Shown one piece after another: positions 1-8,706 of a stretch of DNA of 64,000 nt. The position numbers and the translations under genes were made by a program. The stretch is from Exiguobacterium mexicanum (GTDB lineage: Bacteria > Bacillota > Bacilli > Exiguobacteriales > Exiguobacteriaceae), in contig NZ_CP040676.1 of the NCBI RefSeq assembly GCF_005960665.1, forward strand, positions 444,501 to 508,500, given 5' to 3'. The notes under the pieces were generated by a model. That model did no database searches and was not told the origin of the DNA. It worked only from the letters and a program-made list of their open reading frames with translations. Position 1 is the stretch's first letter, and every line of letters begins with the position of its first letter.

Positions 1-213
1 ATCCAATTAACGGACGCCATTACACGTTTAAACGAAGTTGAACATGTATTTGCTTACGAATTCACTGGTAAACGATATGACGTGGGCGAAAAACTAGGTT
101 TTATCCGTACTACTATCGAATTCGCTTTGAATAGACCAGATTTGGAAAAAGAAGTTTTAGTTATTTTGAAAGAACTAATCACTAATTATGAAGGGAGAAC
201 AATATATAGATGA
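1..213 (+). CDS. galU: UTP-glucose-1-phosphate uridylyltransferase, C-terminal part (partial)
   Basis: Reading frame open from the left edge to a TGA, giving the last 70 residues of a protein. The segment FTGKRYDVGEKLGFIRTTIE followed by FALNRPDL is the typical C-terminal end of GalU-type pyrophosphorylases, which make UDP-glucose from UTP and glucose-1-phosphate in the cytoplasm. The catalytic N-terminal part lies outside the window, so function rests on this tail only. The stop overlaps the start of the next gene (ATGA at 210-213), implying translational coupling. UDP-glucose from this enzyme is the substrate of the UDP-glucose dehydrogenase at 4874-6040, so the two probably serve the same pathway. 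Confidence 0.8.
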   Translation: MQLTDAITRLNEVEHVFAYEFTGKRYDVGEKLGFIRTTIEFALNRPDLEKEVLVILKELITNYEGRTIYR

Positions 214-905
214 AACTAGCAGAAAAAACTTTTGAAAACAATTTATCCGAAGATCTTGGGATGGAAGTTCCTGTTAGAATGGAATTTATTACGGGAATTG
301 AGGCTTTTCCAATACATTTGCCTAATAAATCATTTTTGATTTATAAAAGAGCATTTGATTTGTTCGTTTCAATATTTTTATTTTTATTTACATTACCCAT
401 TATATTTTTAGTTGCAATTTTTATATATATAGAGAGCCCAGGAAACATTATTTACAAACAAAAACGAGTTGGATATCAGAATAAAGAATTTTGGATATAC
501 AAATTAAGATCTATGAAGTTAGATGCTGAAAAAAATGGCGCTCGTTGGGCAATTCCTAATGATTCAAGAGTTACAAAAGTAGGTAAATTTATAAGGGCTA
601 CGAGAATTGATGAATTACCTCAGCTTTTTAATGTAATAAAAGGAGATATGTCTTTAATTGGTCCAAGACCTGAAAGGCGAGTGTTTATAGATGAATTTGT
701 CAAAAATATTCCTGAATTTAAATACAGAACTATTGTCAAACCTGGCCTAACAGGATGGGCACAAGTAAATGGCGGATACGATTTAAGTGTAGAAAAAAAA
801 TTAGAGGAAGACTTACACTATATTAGAAATTATTCGTTAAAATTAGAAATGCTTATTGTATTTAAAACGATTAAAGTGATTTTTACTGGTGAAGGTGCAC
901 GTTAA
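210..905 (+). CDS. Initiating undecaprenyl-phosphate sugar transferase
   Basis: 231-residue member of the bacterial sugar transferase family (PF02397). It should transfer a hexose-1-phosphate to undecaprenyl phosphate at the inner face of the membrane and so start repeat-unit assembly. A hydrophobic helix lies at about residues 46-72 (FDLFVSIFLFLFTLPIIFLV). The conserved cytoplasmic motifs follow: KQKRVG, LRSM, RATRIDELPQLFNVIKGDMS, IGPRPER and KPGLTGWAQVNG. It lacks the long polyprenol-binding N-terminus of WcaJ/WbaP enzymes. It overlaps galU by 4 bp and is separated from the following glycosyltransferases by an IS30 element. Base composition is strongly AT-rich, as in the genes at 2065-4817, suggesting joint acquisition. 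Sugar specificity cannot be read from the sequence. Confidence 0.9.
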   Translation: MKLAEKTFENNLSEDLGMEVPVRMEFITGIEAFPIHLPNKSFLIYKRAFDLFVSIFLFLFTLPIIFLVAIFIYIESPGNIIYKQKRVGYQNKEFWIYKLRSMKLDAEKNGARWAIPNDSRVTKVGKFIRATRIDELPQLFNVIKGDMSLIGPRPERRVFIDEFVKNIPEFKYRTIVKPGLTGWAQVNGGYDLSVEKKLEEDLHYIRNYSLKLEMLIVFKTIKVIFTGEGAR

Positions 906-969
906 AATTTAGTCCATAGTCTTTTAAACATGAAATTTTATCAATGACTAATATTTTTTATATGATGAA

Positions 970-2014
970 TTATAAAATTAAGTGCAACACCTGAACGTGA
1001 ACGCAAAAAAGCCCATAGCGACGGCCTCGTGTAGAATGAAGTTACCACACAAACATTCAGACGGAGGAATCGCTATGAGCTACACCCATCTTACCACAGC
1101 CGAACGCGTGAAAATAGAGACCTATCTGGAGCTCGGGATGTCCATCCGGTCCATCGCGAGACGGATCGGGCGACAGCCCTCGACCGTCTCGCGGGAGATC
1201 AGACGGAACCCCGACTATGTGGCTGAACGTGCCCAGAAACGCCACGAGAAGGCGAAGACCAACTGCGGCGCCAAGACGAAACTCGATGACACGATGCGCC
1301 GGACGATCGTCGAGAAGCTGCGTGCGACCTGGTCCCCGGAACAGATCGTCGGCCGTCTCTACACAGGAAAAATTGCCTTCTCCACCATCTACCGTTGGAT
1401 CTATGCGGGACGGATCGACGTGCCCCTGACCGTGCTCCGCCAGAAGGGGAAACGTCAAAAGCCGACCGAGATGCGCGGGCGCATCAACATTGGACTCCCC
1501 ATCTCGCAACGACCGCCAGAGGTCAGGGGGCGCCAGACGTTCGGGCACTGGGAGCTCGACACCATGGTCTCCGGACGAGGGAAATCGAAGGCGTGCGTCG
1601 CGACGTTCATCGAGCGGAAGAGCCGGTTCTATCTCGCCCTGCCGATCACGGACCGCACCGCGGCCTCGATGGAGGGGGCGATCCATGCGGTGCACGGCGC
1701 CTTCCCGGACGGCACGTTCGAGACGGCGACGACGGACCGTGGCAAGGAGTTCAGCGGTCACGAGCGCATCCAGTCGTCACTCGGCGTGCCGATGTATTTC
1801 GCCGACCCGTACTCATCGTGGCAACGGAGGAGCAACGAGAACGCCAACGGGCTCCTCCGCGAGTTCTTCCCGAAAGGAACGGACTTCGCGCAGGTGGCGT
1901 ACGATGAACTCACGGACGCGCTGGCCAAGATCAACGGGCGGCCGAGAAAATGCCTGAACTGGAAAACCGCACACGAGGTCCTCACCGAGGAAGTGTTGCG
2001 CTTAATTTGACAAA
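970..2014 (+). mobile_element. IS30-family insertion sequence
   Basis: About 1.05 kb element carrying one transposase. Imperfect terminal inverted repeats are visible: TTATAAAATTAAGTGCAACA at about 970-989 against the reverse complement of the stretch ending near 2014 (TTGTCAAATTAAGCGCAACA). The best-conserved core is AATTAAG-Y-GCAACAC. I could not identify a convincing target duplication, so the outer ends are uncertain by a few bases. The element is visibly GC-rich while its flanks are very AT-rich. It sits between two genes and breaks no reading frame, but it may interrupt transcription of the polysaccharide operon. Confidence 0.85.
1075..2010 (+). CDS. IS30-family transposase
   Basis: 311 residues from the ATG at 1075, chosen because GGAGG (1063-1067) lies 7 nt upstream; an in-frame upstream extension has no such site. 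The N-terminal helix-turn-helix (LTTAERVKIETYLELGMSIR, then SIARRIGRQPSTVSREIRRN) is typical of IS30. The DDE core is complete: Asp in GHWELDTMVSG, Asp in TTDRGKEF, and Glu in the signature RRSNENANGLLREFFPKGTD. Length matches intact IS30 transposases, so the copy is probably functional. It should cut and join the terminal inverted repeats of its own element. Confidence 0.95.
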   Translation: MSYTHLTTAERVKIETYLELGMSIRSIARRIGRQPSTVSREIRRNPDYVAERAQKRHEKAKTNCGAKTKLDDTMRRTIVEKLRATWSPEQIVGRLYTGKIAFSTIYRWIYAGRIDVPLTVLRQKGKRQKPTEMRGRINIGLPISQRPPEVRGRQTFGHWELDTMVSGRGKSKACVATFIERKSRFYLALPITDRTAASMEGAIHAVHGAFPDGTFETATTDRGKEFSGHERIQSSLGVPMYFADPYSSWQRRSNENANGLLREFFPKGTDFAQVAYDELTDALAKINGRPRKCLNWKTAHEVLTEEVLRLI

Positions 2015-2064
2015 CCGTCATATAACAAAATCGATTGTTTTAAATTAATTAAGGAGTTTTTTCA

Positions 2065-2850
2065 ATGCAAATGAACATGGTTTCAGTGATTATACCTACT
2101 TATAATTCTTTTGACACAATTGAAGAGACTTTGAATTCAGTGTTGAATCAAACATATAAGTATTTAGAAGTAATTTTAGTTGATGATTGTTCTACAGATG
2201 ATACCGTAATTAAACTTAAGGAATTCGAAGAACGAGACTCTAGAGTAAATGTTATTTCGCTTAGTAATAATTCAGGAGCCGCTGTAGCTAGAAACTACGG
2301 ATTGGATGAAGCGTCTGGGCAGTATGTTGCTTTCTTAGATGCAGACGACATATGGGTGCCGAATAAACTTGAATTACAAATTGATTTCATGCAAACAAAT
2401 AACTACTCATTTACATTTACTAATTATACAAGAATTAATGAGAATAATGTTTTGATAAATGAGGTATTTGTACCTTCTAAATTAACATATAATGATTTAT
2501 TAAAGAATACTGTTATTGGTTGTTCAACTGTCATGATCGATAAAAATGTAATAGGTGATTTTAGGATGCCTTTACTTAAAAAAGGACAGGATACTGCAAC
2601 GTGGTTACAAATTTTGAAAAAAGGCACAGTTGCTAGAGGCTATAGTAAAGGTTCCTTGACTGCTTATAAAGTAAGAAAGGGATCTCTCTCTTCGAATAAA
2701 ATAAGTGCTTTAAAAAGGACATGGTATTTATATAGACATCATGAACAAATTAATTTTATAAAATCTATTTATTTCTTTTCATATTATGTAATAAATGCAG
2801 TTTATAGAAGAAAATCAAATAACAAAAAAGGGAATTCATTATATGAGTAA
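2065..2850 (+). CDS. GT2-family glycosyltransferase
   Basis: 261-residue GT-A fold glycosyltransferase. The N-terminus has the classic pattern VSVIIPTYNSFDTIEETLNS, then EVILVDDCSTDDT (first Asp pair binding the nucleotide) and YVAFLDADDIWVPNKLE (the DAD/DXD-like metal and sugar-phosphate site). There is no strong membrane anchor until a weak hydrophobic stretch near the C-terminus, so it is likely cytoplasmic or membrane-associated. The start is supported by AAGGAG at 2051-2056, 8 nt upstream. It begins just after the IS30 element and overlaps the next gene by 8 bp. It is AT-rich like its neighbours. It should add one sugar to the lipid-linked repeat unit; donor and acceptor are unknown. Confidence 0.88.
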   Translation: MQMNMVSVIIPTYNSFDTIEETLNSVLNQTYKYLEVILVDDCSTDDTVIKLKEFEERDSRVNVISLSNNSGAAVARNYGLDEASGQYVAFLDADDIWVPNKLELQIDFMQTNNYSFTFTNYTRINENNVLINEVFVPSKLTYNDLLKNTVIGCSTVMIDKNVIGDFRMPLLKKGQDTATWLQILKKGTVARGYSKGSLTAYKVRKGSLSSNKISALKRTWYLYRHHEQINFIKSIYFFSYYVINAVYRRKSNNKKGNSLYE

Positions 2851-3622
2851 AATTCAGGTTTTGGTATCGACAATGGACAGTGACTTTTATCTTCATCATA
2901 GAATGAATACATTAGACTCGATAATTATTAATCAAACTGAAAGTATCAGTGAGGAAGTAGTTAGAAAAGATCATACAGTTTATTATAGTTATAATGAAAA
3001 AGGACTAAGCGTTAGTCGAAATAGAGCATTAAAACATAGTGATGGAGAAATATGTATCATTTCAGATGATGACGTTAAGTTTGTAGATCGTTATCAAGAA
3101 AAGATAATACAGGCCTATAAAGAACATCCGCAAGCAGATGTAATTGCTTTTCAAGTTTCAAGAAGTGGGGGAGGTAGAAGTAAAGAATTTGGCTCCTCGT
3201 TTAAAAGACTTAATCAACTAACTATTATGAGGGTTTCTTCTGTCGAGATAACATTTAAAAGAGAAAGTATAATCAAAAATAATATAAAGTTTAATACTCG
3301 TTTTGGTGCGGGTGCAAAATATAGAATGGGAGAGGAAAATCTTTTTTTAAGTGAATGTATAAAAAAAGGTTTAAAAATATACTATGTCCCAATAAAAATC
3401 GGAGAAGTTGATATGAGTACGTCTTCTTGGTTTAACGGATATGCGACAAAATATTTTGAAGATAAAGGTGCTTTTTTTAAAGCTTACTCCCCATACTTAT
3501 GGCCACTTCTGAATTTACAATTTCTTTTAAGGAAATGGAAAATGCTAGATAATAATGTGTTTTTATTTATAGCTAGATTATTAATTATGACTAGAGGCTC
3601 TATCAAATATAAAATAAGGTAA
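2843..3622 (+). CDS. GT2-like glycosyltransferase
   Basis: 259 residues from the ATG at 2843, where the protein starts MSKIQVLVSTMDSDF; an in-frame start 48 nt upstream lies inside the previous gene and is less likely. Motifs seen: KGLSVSRNRALKHSDGEICI and ISDDDVKF, the latter being the DXD-type metal site of GT-A enzymes. MGEENLFLSECIKKGL resembles the acceptor-loop ED motif of GT2 proteins. It is a divergent member and more related proteins are needed to name a donor. It is coupled by overlap to the preceding glycosyltransferase and followed 7 bp later by the flippase gene. AT-rich, apparently part of the same transferred block. Confidence 0.8.
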   Translation: MSKIQVLVSTMDSDFYLHHRMNTLDSIIINQTESISEEVVRKDHTVYYSYNEKGLSVSRNRALKHSDGEICIISDDDVKFVDRYQEKIIQAYKEHPQADVIAFQVSRSGGGRSKEFGSSFKRLNQLTIMRVSSVEITFKRESIIKNNIKFNTRFGAGAKYRMGEENLFLSECIKKGLKIYYVPIKIGEVDMSTSSWFNGYATKYFEDKGAFFKAYSPYLWPLLNLQFLLRKWKMLDNNVFLFIARLLIMTRGSIKYKIR

Positions 3623-3629
3623 TGTTTAT

Positions 3630-4817
3630 ATGGTGAAAAAAAGTATATTTTATTTAATGGGAGATTTGTCAGTTGCATTTACACAATTTGCAATTTTAAT
3701 ATTAATCGCAAAATTCTTCAGTATAAATGAACTTGGTCTTTTTACTTATTTCCTTGCAATCATTGCGCCAGTAAGTTATTTAATTCAAATGCAACATAGA
3801 ACAGTATATGTAACGAATGGGTTCCCTCAATTTGGTATCATAGATTATTTAATATCACGAGCAATTCTATTTTTAGTACTTGCATCAGTAAGTTATGGGT
3901 TATTAATTGTCATTAACAAAAGCGATATCATATTTATACTTATTTTTTTATGGAAATTTGGAGAGATGCTTAGTGATTTAATTTACGGATACTGGCAGAA
4001 AAACAATTTGATTTTCAATATATCAGTTAATAAAGTAATTAGATCTGGGATTCAATTAGTAGTTTTTACAGGTTGCTTATTGTCTAATAATTCATTAGAA
4101 ACTTCTTTATTTCTTTTAGCGCTAACTACCCTTTTAATATTTGTATTCGAACTAAGAAAAATAGAAAAACCCAATTGTATAAATTTTAATTTCAATTATT
4201 TTAATGAATTTGTAGTTTTTACATTACCTTTAGCAATTTATTCAACATTGTCTATACTGTATATTAATATACCGAAATATCTCATAGAATATACGTTAAG
4301 TGTTGAAGAAGTAGCTATTTACTCTACGATTTCATATTTCTTAATAGTTGGTAATTTAGTAATTAATTCGTTAATTCAAGTTAGGCTTAAGACATTGACA
4401 AATTTATTTCAAAGCAATTTAAATAAATTCTATGATTCAGTAAAGCGAATTATTATGTTTATTTCTATCTTAGTAATTACAGCAATCACACTTGTTTATT
4501 TATGGGGCGAATTTTTATTAAGAGTAGTATATACAGAAGAAATTTCTAAATATAACGATTTACTAATACTTTTATTGATAGGCTCTATATTTAGCTATGC
4601 TAGTATTTTGATAGGAGTGATATTTACTATAGCTAAAGAGTATAGCATTCAGCCGTACTTATCGGTCATGTGGTGTGTAATTCATTTAGGTACGTCTTTG
4701 GCATTAATTCACTTATATGGCATATATGGTTCTGGATACAGTTTTATAATATCTTCTATCTTCCAATTAACTACTTCAATAATTGCATTGAAAAAAATTG
4801 TGATAAATAGAAGGTAA
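3630..4817 (+). CDS. Wzx-type polysaccharide flippase
   Basis: 395-residue, very hydrophobic protein with about 12 predicted membrane segments, beginning KSIFYLMGDLSVAFTQFAIL. The pattern (short loops, N-terminal MGD-x-x-V segment, charged loop near the middle with RKIEKP) fits the polysaccharide transporter/MOP superfamily, which flips undecaprenyl-linked repeat units across the membrane. It lies directly after two glycosyltransferases, as Wzx genes often do. No Wzy polymerase is adjacent, which is unusual. Extreme AT content matches 210-905 and 2065-3622. Exact family assignment would need a profile search, but the role is the natural reading of topology and context. Confidence 0.85.
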   Translation: MVKKSIFYLMGDLSVAFTQFAILILIAKFFSINELGLFTYFLAIIAPVSYLIQMQHRTVYVTNGFPQFGIIDYLISRAILFLVLASVSYGLLIVINKSDIIFILIFLWKFGEMLSDLIYGYWQKNNLIFNISVNKVIRSGIQLVVFTGCLLSNNSLETSLFLLALTTLLIFVFELRKIEKPNCINFNFNYFNEFVVFTLPLAIYSTLSILYINIPKYLIEYTLSVEEVAIYSTISYFLIVGNLVINSLIQVRLKTLTNLFQSNLNKFYDSVKRIIMFISILVITAITLVYLWGEFLLRVVYTEEISKYNDLLILLLIGSIFSYASILIGVIFTIAKEYSIQPYLSVMWCVIHLGTSLALIHLYGIYGSGYSFIISSIFQLTTSIIALKKIVINRR

Positions 4818-4873
4818 AAGGAATAATTACCTATTCTTCAGTGATTACTATTCTATTTTGATAGGAGTTTGAA

Positions 4874-6040
4874 ATGAAAATTACAGTAGCAGGAACTGGG
4901 TATGTAGGTCTTTCAATGGCCGTATTATTGTCGCAAGCGAATGAAGTAGTCGCATTGGACATCATGAAAGACAAAGTCGACATGATTAACGCAAAACAGT
5001 CTCCAATCGTTGATGCAGAAATTGAAGACTTCTTACAAAATAAAAAATTGAATTTAGTTGCGACAACAGACAATTTGACAGCATTCAAAGATGCAGAATA
5101 CGTTGTGATTGCAACGCCTACCGATTATGACCCAGTGCGTAACTACTTCAATACACGCACAGTTGAGAGCGTTATCGCAACGGTTTTAGCAATCAATCCA
5201 GATGCGATTATGGTCATCAAATCGACCGTTCCGGTTGGATACACAGATGAGGTTAAAGCGAAGTTTGATACAGAAAACATCATTTTCTCACCAGAATTCT
5301 TACGTGAAGGCCAAGCGTTGCATGATAACCTTTATCCATCACGTATTGTCGTCGGTGAGCAATCAGAGCGCGCGGAAGTGTTCGCGAACTTGTTAAAAGA
5401 TGCTGCCATTAAAGAAGATATTACGGTGTTATTGACTGACTCAACAGAAGCGGAAGCCATCAAGTTGTTCTCAAACACATACTTGGCGATGCGTGTTGCG
5501 TTCTTTAACGAACTTGATACGTACGCAGAAGTTCGCGGTCTTGACTCTAAACAAATCATTGAAGGTGTAGGGCTCGATCCACGCATCGGTTCACACTATA
5601 ATAACCCATCATTCGGTTATGGTGGTTACTGCTTGCCAAAAGATACGAAACAGCTCCTTGCGAACTATGAGGACGTACCGAATAACATCATCGGGGCAAT
5701 TGTCGACGCGAACCGCACGCGTAAAGATTTTGTTGCGGAGTCGATTCTGAAGCAAAATCCGAAGCGTGTTGGCGTCTATCGTTTGACGATGAAGACGGAT
5801 TCGGACAACTTCCGTGCGTCGTCAATCCAAGGGATTATGAAGCGTATCAAGGCGAAAGGTGTCGAAGTTATTATCTATGAGCCAGTTTTAAAAGAAGAAT
5901 CATTCTACAATTCTCCTGTCATCAACGATTTTGAGACGTTCAAAGAGACAGCCGACGTTATCGTGACAAATCGCTTACATCCAGAGCTTGAAGATGTAGC
6001 CGATAAAGTTTATACACGCGATTTGTACAGTCGTGACTAA
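4874..6040 (+). CDS. ugd: UDP-glucose 6-dehydrogenase
   Basis: 388-residue NAD-dependent nucleotide-sugar dehydrogenase that oxidises UDP-glucose to UDP-glucuronate in two steps. Visible are the N-terminal Rossmann motif [13 protein letters not shown], the segment VIATPTDYD, the substrate-binding [16 protein letters not shown], and the catalytic cysteine in [14 protein letters not shown]. The C-terminal domain binds UDP. Length is normal for the family. Codon and base use resemble the bulk of the window and not the AT-rich genes immediately upstream, so the boundary of the transferred block falls near 4820-4870. With galU upstream it gives a two-gene route from glucose-1-phosphate to UDP-GlcA, a common acidic sugar of capsules. 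Confidence 0.92.
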   Translation: MKITVAGTGYVGLSMAVLLSQANEVVALDIMKDKVDMINAKQSPIVDAEIEDFLQNKKLNLVATTDNLTAFKDAEYVVIATPTDYDPVRNYFNTRTVESVIATVLAINPDAIMVIKSTVPVGYTDEVKAKFDTENIIFSPEFLREGQALHDNLYPSRIVVGEQSERAEVFANLLKDAAIKEDITVLLTDSTEAEAIKLFSNTYLAMRVAFFNELDTYAEVRGLDSKQIIEGVGLDPRIGSHYNNPSFGYGGYCLPKDTKQLLANYEDVPNNIIGAIVDANRTRKDFVAESILKQNPKRVGVYRLTMKTDSDNFRASSIQGIMKRIKAKGVEVIIYEPVLKEESFYNSPVINDFETFKETADVIVTNRLHPELEDVADKVYTRDLYSRD

Positions 6041-6043
6041 TTA

Positions 6044-6085
6044 TATGGCAGTACGAGGAAACAGTCCCCGTGCTGCCATATTTTC
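6044..6085 (+). terminator. Rho-independent terminator after ugd
   Basis: Hairpin with arms TATGGCAG (from 6044) and CTGCCATA (ending 6080), extended inward by further near-complementary bases, followed by TTTTC. It begins 3 nt after the ugd stop and closes the first polysaccharide operon. Confidence 0.75.
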
Positions 6086-6192
6086 AATCTTTTAAATCAT
6101 CGATAGCATTTCAACCTTCTGGATCAGTGTATTTTGCAATACAAATGTGCACAATAATGCAACGAAAAGTACAGAACTTTGCCAGCTGGGTT

Positions 6193-6909
6193 TTAGTGTT
6201 TCGACAACGCATGCGTGACACGATAACTGTCACCTGTAAAGTTTAGTATGTGAGCGTGATGGATGACGCGATCGACGAGTGCCGCAGTCAAGCGCGCGTC
6301 GCCAAAGATGCGATTCCATTGGCTGAACTCAAGGTTGGATGTGATGATCAGGCTCTTTCGCTCGTACCAGTCGGTGATGAGATGAAACAGAAGTTCCGCA
6401 GATTCTTTTGTGAGAGGGAGATATCCCATCTCATCTAAAATAATCATATCTGCCGACTCGAGACGAGAATGGAAGTTGCCTAGTTTTCCATCCCGCCAGG
6501 CCTTGTTAAGTTGCTCGACGAGTTCAGAGACCCGGAAGAACCTCACCTCATAACCTTTGTGACAAGCTTCTCTCCCGAGCCCGATGGCCAAATGGGTCTT
6601 TCCTGTACCCGGGGACCCTGTCAGAACGACGTTCTGTGAGTGCTCGACGAAATTCAGTGAGGTCAGTTCGTCCTTATCTAAATGCTTTGGGAAGTAGATG
6701 TGATTGCCCCAATGATAGTCGTCTAGTGACTTATTGTTGATGAATTTTGCCTTTTTGATTAACCGTTGCGCTTTCGCTTCCTCGCGGAGGCGCATTTCCA
6801 TCGAGAAAAGCTCCGTGAGAAACTTTTCAGGGGATTCCGTTGGAATCGATTCATAGATTTCAGCGACATAGGCAAGGCGGAGCGATTTGCACATTTCTTT
6901 TAGGCTCAT
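6193..6909 (-). CDS. istB: IS21-family helper ATPase IstB
   Basis: 238 residues from the ATG at 6909, which overlaps the istA stop as ATGA, the usual IS21 arrangement; a start 21 nt upstream is possible but lacks this coupling. It is an AAA+/DnaA-like ATPase: Walker A GSPGTGKTHLAIGLG, Walker B MIILDEMGYLPL, then the sensor region IITSNLEFSQW and an arginine region DRVIHHAHIL. In IS21 elements IstB acts with IstA in strand transfer and target choice. The frame is intact and full length, so the element could still be active. Confidence 0.95.
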   Translation of the reverse strand: MSLKEMCKSLRLAYVAEIYESIPTESPEKFLTELFSMEMRLREEAKAQRLIKKAKFINNKSLDDYHWGNHIYFPKHLDKDELTSLNFVEHSQNVVLTGSPGTGKTHLAIGLGREACHKGYEVRFFRVSELVEQLNKAWRDGKLGNFHSRLESADMIILDEMGYLPLTKESAELLFHLITDWYERKSLIITSNLEFSQWNRIFGDARLTAALVDRVIHHAHILNFTGDSYRVTHALSKH

Positions 6910-8333
6910 ACTGCACCACCTTCTCCCCAAGGCCGATTCAGGCTATCGTACTTGCTCCAATCCACATCATAAGGATGGTCCTCAACCACGGCTGGATCGT
7001 CGTCCTCGCTCAGTAGCTCGTATAGGCGTTCATTGATCTCGAGGATTGGATAGAGTGCGAGCTTGGCTCGGATCCAGGCCAGTCTTTCCTGCCGAACGAG
7101 TAAGTTGGGTACGCCCAGGTACTCTTTGATTCTACCCGGCAGATATTCGGAATAACGGGAGTGCCCGAAGCTTCTCGGCTTCTTGTGCCAAGTGCTGATG
7201 ATGTTTTCCCATGGGAGCGCACGCTTTGTCATCATGTAGGGACGTTTTTCTTCGTAGAGGATTTCTCCGTGAAGTGAGAGAATCTTCATCGAATCCCACC
7301 TTAAGATGGCGCGTACTTGCCCATGACGAGCCCCTGAAGGGATCAAGACTTTCGTCTTATCGATCGTTATTTCGCCGTACTTGTTCACCTTGAACAGTTC
7401 TTCTTTGAAGACGGGGAAGTCTTCTTGCGGCAATCGCAATAGATGTCTCTGCTCTTCTTCGAACAACTCACGGATCAGCACATGCTTTTCGTAATGCACT
7501 CTCTCCATGTCATCCCGTAGGGAAGCTGCGAGTTGCCGGTTCGTCGAATCGTAATCATGCATGACAGGGGCTGGGACAAGAAAATTGTACCGAACGTATC
7601 CTACCTTGTTCTCGACACTTCCTTTCTCGTTACCTCTGTAAGGATTACAGCTTTGAACTTGGAAGCCGTAATGTGCCATGAACTGCAGGAAAGCATCTGT
7701 ATAGATCGCCTCTTCTTTTGTCGTTCGTGGTTGGATGACTGCGGCGGGGAGATTATCGATTCTGAGCTGTTGCGGTACACCACCGATTTCTTCAAAAAGC
7801 ATTTTGAGTCCCGTCAAAAAGCACTCTTGGTTTTCTGCGGGCAGGGCGACAGCTGCTGTGCGGTTACTGAAGGGCAGGCTCATGACGAGGCATTTTACAT
7901 CGACCGCATGACTATCTTTGACGACTTCCATCGTCCCGAAATCTACCTGTGCCTCACCCGGAGGGTGTTGCAATCGTTCTTGCCTTGTGTCGTTTTCCTC
8001 CTCGCTCGTCATATGCCAGCTCTTGATGAAATTGCAGACCGTCCGGTAAGAACCCTCGAATCCGTTCGCCACCAGCGTTTCATAAAGCTTTTTATTCGTT
8101 CGTCTTAACTTTTTCTGAAGCATTTGATCCTCGGTCAACCAATCCTCGACCATCTCGCCCCATTTCGTTCCGTACATCATGCCTCTCTTGGGGCGAATGG
8201 TTTCACTCGGCAGTTGAGCTGAATCCGCGTATTTTTTTACCGTCCTCCAGTTGAGGTCTAGATTTTTAGCGATTCGATTGATCGAATGTGATTTGTGGTT
8301 TCTCAGATATTTGATACAATTGATATCGGACAT
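6906..8333 (-). CDS. istA: IS21-family transposase IstA
   Basis: 475 residues from the ATG at 8333, preferred because a GAAGGA site lies 9 nt upstream; an earlier ATG at 8351 has its Shine-Dalgarno sequence abutting it. The N-terminal helix-turn-helix is SINRIAKNLDLNWRTVKKYA. The catalytic core of the retroviral integrase type has Asp in EAQVDFGTMEV, Asp in LRIDNLPAAV, and Glu in RGNEKGSVENKVGYVR. The length is usual for IstA. It should bind the multiple terminal repeats of the element and catalyse transposition together with IstB. Its DNA-binding segment resembles one found in the ISL3 transposase next door. Confidence 0.95.
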   Translation of the reverse strand: MSDINCIKYLRNHKSHSINRIAKNLDLNWRTVKKYADSAQLPSETIRPKRGMMYGTKWGEMVEDWLTEDQMLQKKLRRTNKKLYETLVANGFEGSYRTVCNFIKSWHMTSEEENDTRQERLQHPPGEAQVDFGTMEVVKDSHAVDVKCLVMSLPFSNRTAAVALPAENQECFLTGLKMLFEEIGGVPQQLRIDNLPAAVIQPRTTKEEAIYTDAFLQFMAHYGFQVQSCNPYRGNEKGSVENKVGYVRYNFLVPAPVMHDYDSTNRQLAASLRDDMERVHYEKHVLIRELFEEEQRHLLRLPQEDFPVFKEELFKVNKYGEITIDKTKVLIPSGARHGQVRAILRWDSMKILSLHGEILYEEKRPYMMTKRALPWENIISTWHKKPRSFGHSRYSEYLPGRIKEYLGVPNLLVRQERLAWIRAKLALYPILEINERLYELLSEDDDPAVVEDHPYDVDWSKYDSLNRPWGEGGAV

Positions 8334-8425
8334 TGCTAGCATTCCTTCCATCTCCTAACGTTCTTGTGTCGCAACTTAAACGTTAGGGTGAGATTATGGT
8401 TGCTGGCAAGTCCTTTTTCTTTTCT

Positions 8426-8482
8426 AAAATAGGAGTGCAGAGTTGTGTACGTTTCCGTTGCACACTTCTGCACTCCTATTTT
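8426..8482. repeat. Inverted repeat in the right end of the IS21 element
   Basis: AAAATAGGAGTGCAGA at 8426-8441 is the exact reverse complement of 8467-8482, with a 25-nt spacer. It belongs to the family of end sequences listed for this IS region and probably contains transposase binding sites. Confidence 0.8.
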
Positions 8483-8706
8483 GCATTACACATGGATCAG
8501 TTATATGCAAGTAGCAATCGATAGTTTGGTGTATGCCGACCGAGTGGTTGACGGCTTAGCACTGGACTGTCTCCGTTCCAGTTGTATAGTGCAAAATAGG
8601 AGTGGTTCTTACGCAATGTTGGTGAGGTAGTGATGCTGACATTATGGGAATAAAATCAAAAACGATTGATTCCAATGAACGAGTTGGAGTTCTTAGATGA
8701 TCGACT

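Larger units (their letters stand above)
6120..8500 (-). mobile_element. IS21-family insertion sequence with 8-bp target duplication
   Basis: Element body about 6128-8492 (2.37 kb), flanked by the direct repeat TGGATCAG at 6120-6127 and 8493-8500, which I read as the target duplication. Both ends start TGT: the left reads TGTATTTTGCAATACAAATG; the right, read inward on the minus strand, reads TGTGTAATGCAAAATAGGAG. Further in, both ends share a second repeat, TGCAACG-x-AAA-GTACA-x-AACT-x-TGC (about 6157-6184 on the left, 8438-8463 on the right), then TTGCCAGC. Such multiple terminal repeats are typical of IS21. istA and istB are both intact. Confidence 0.88.
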
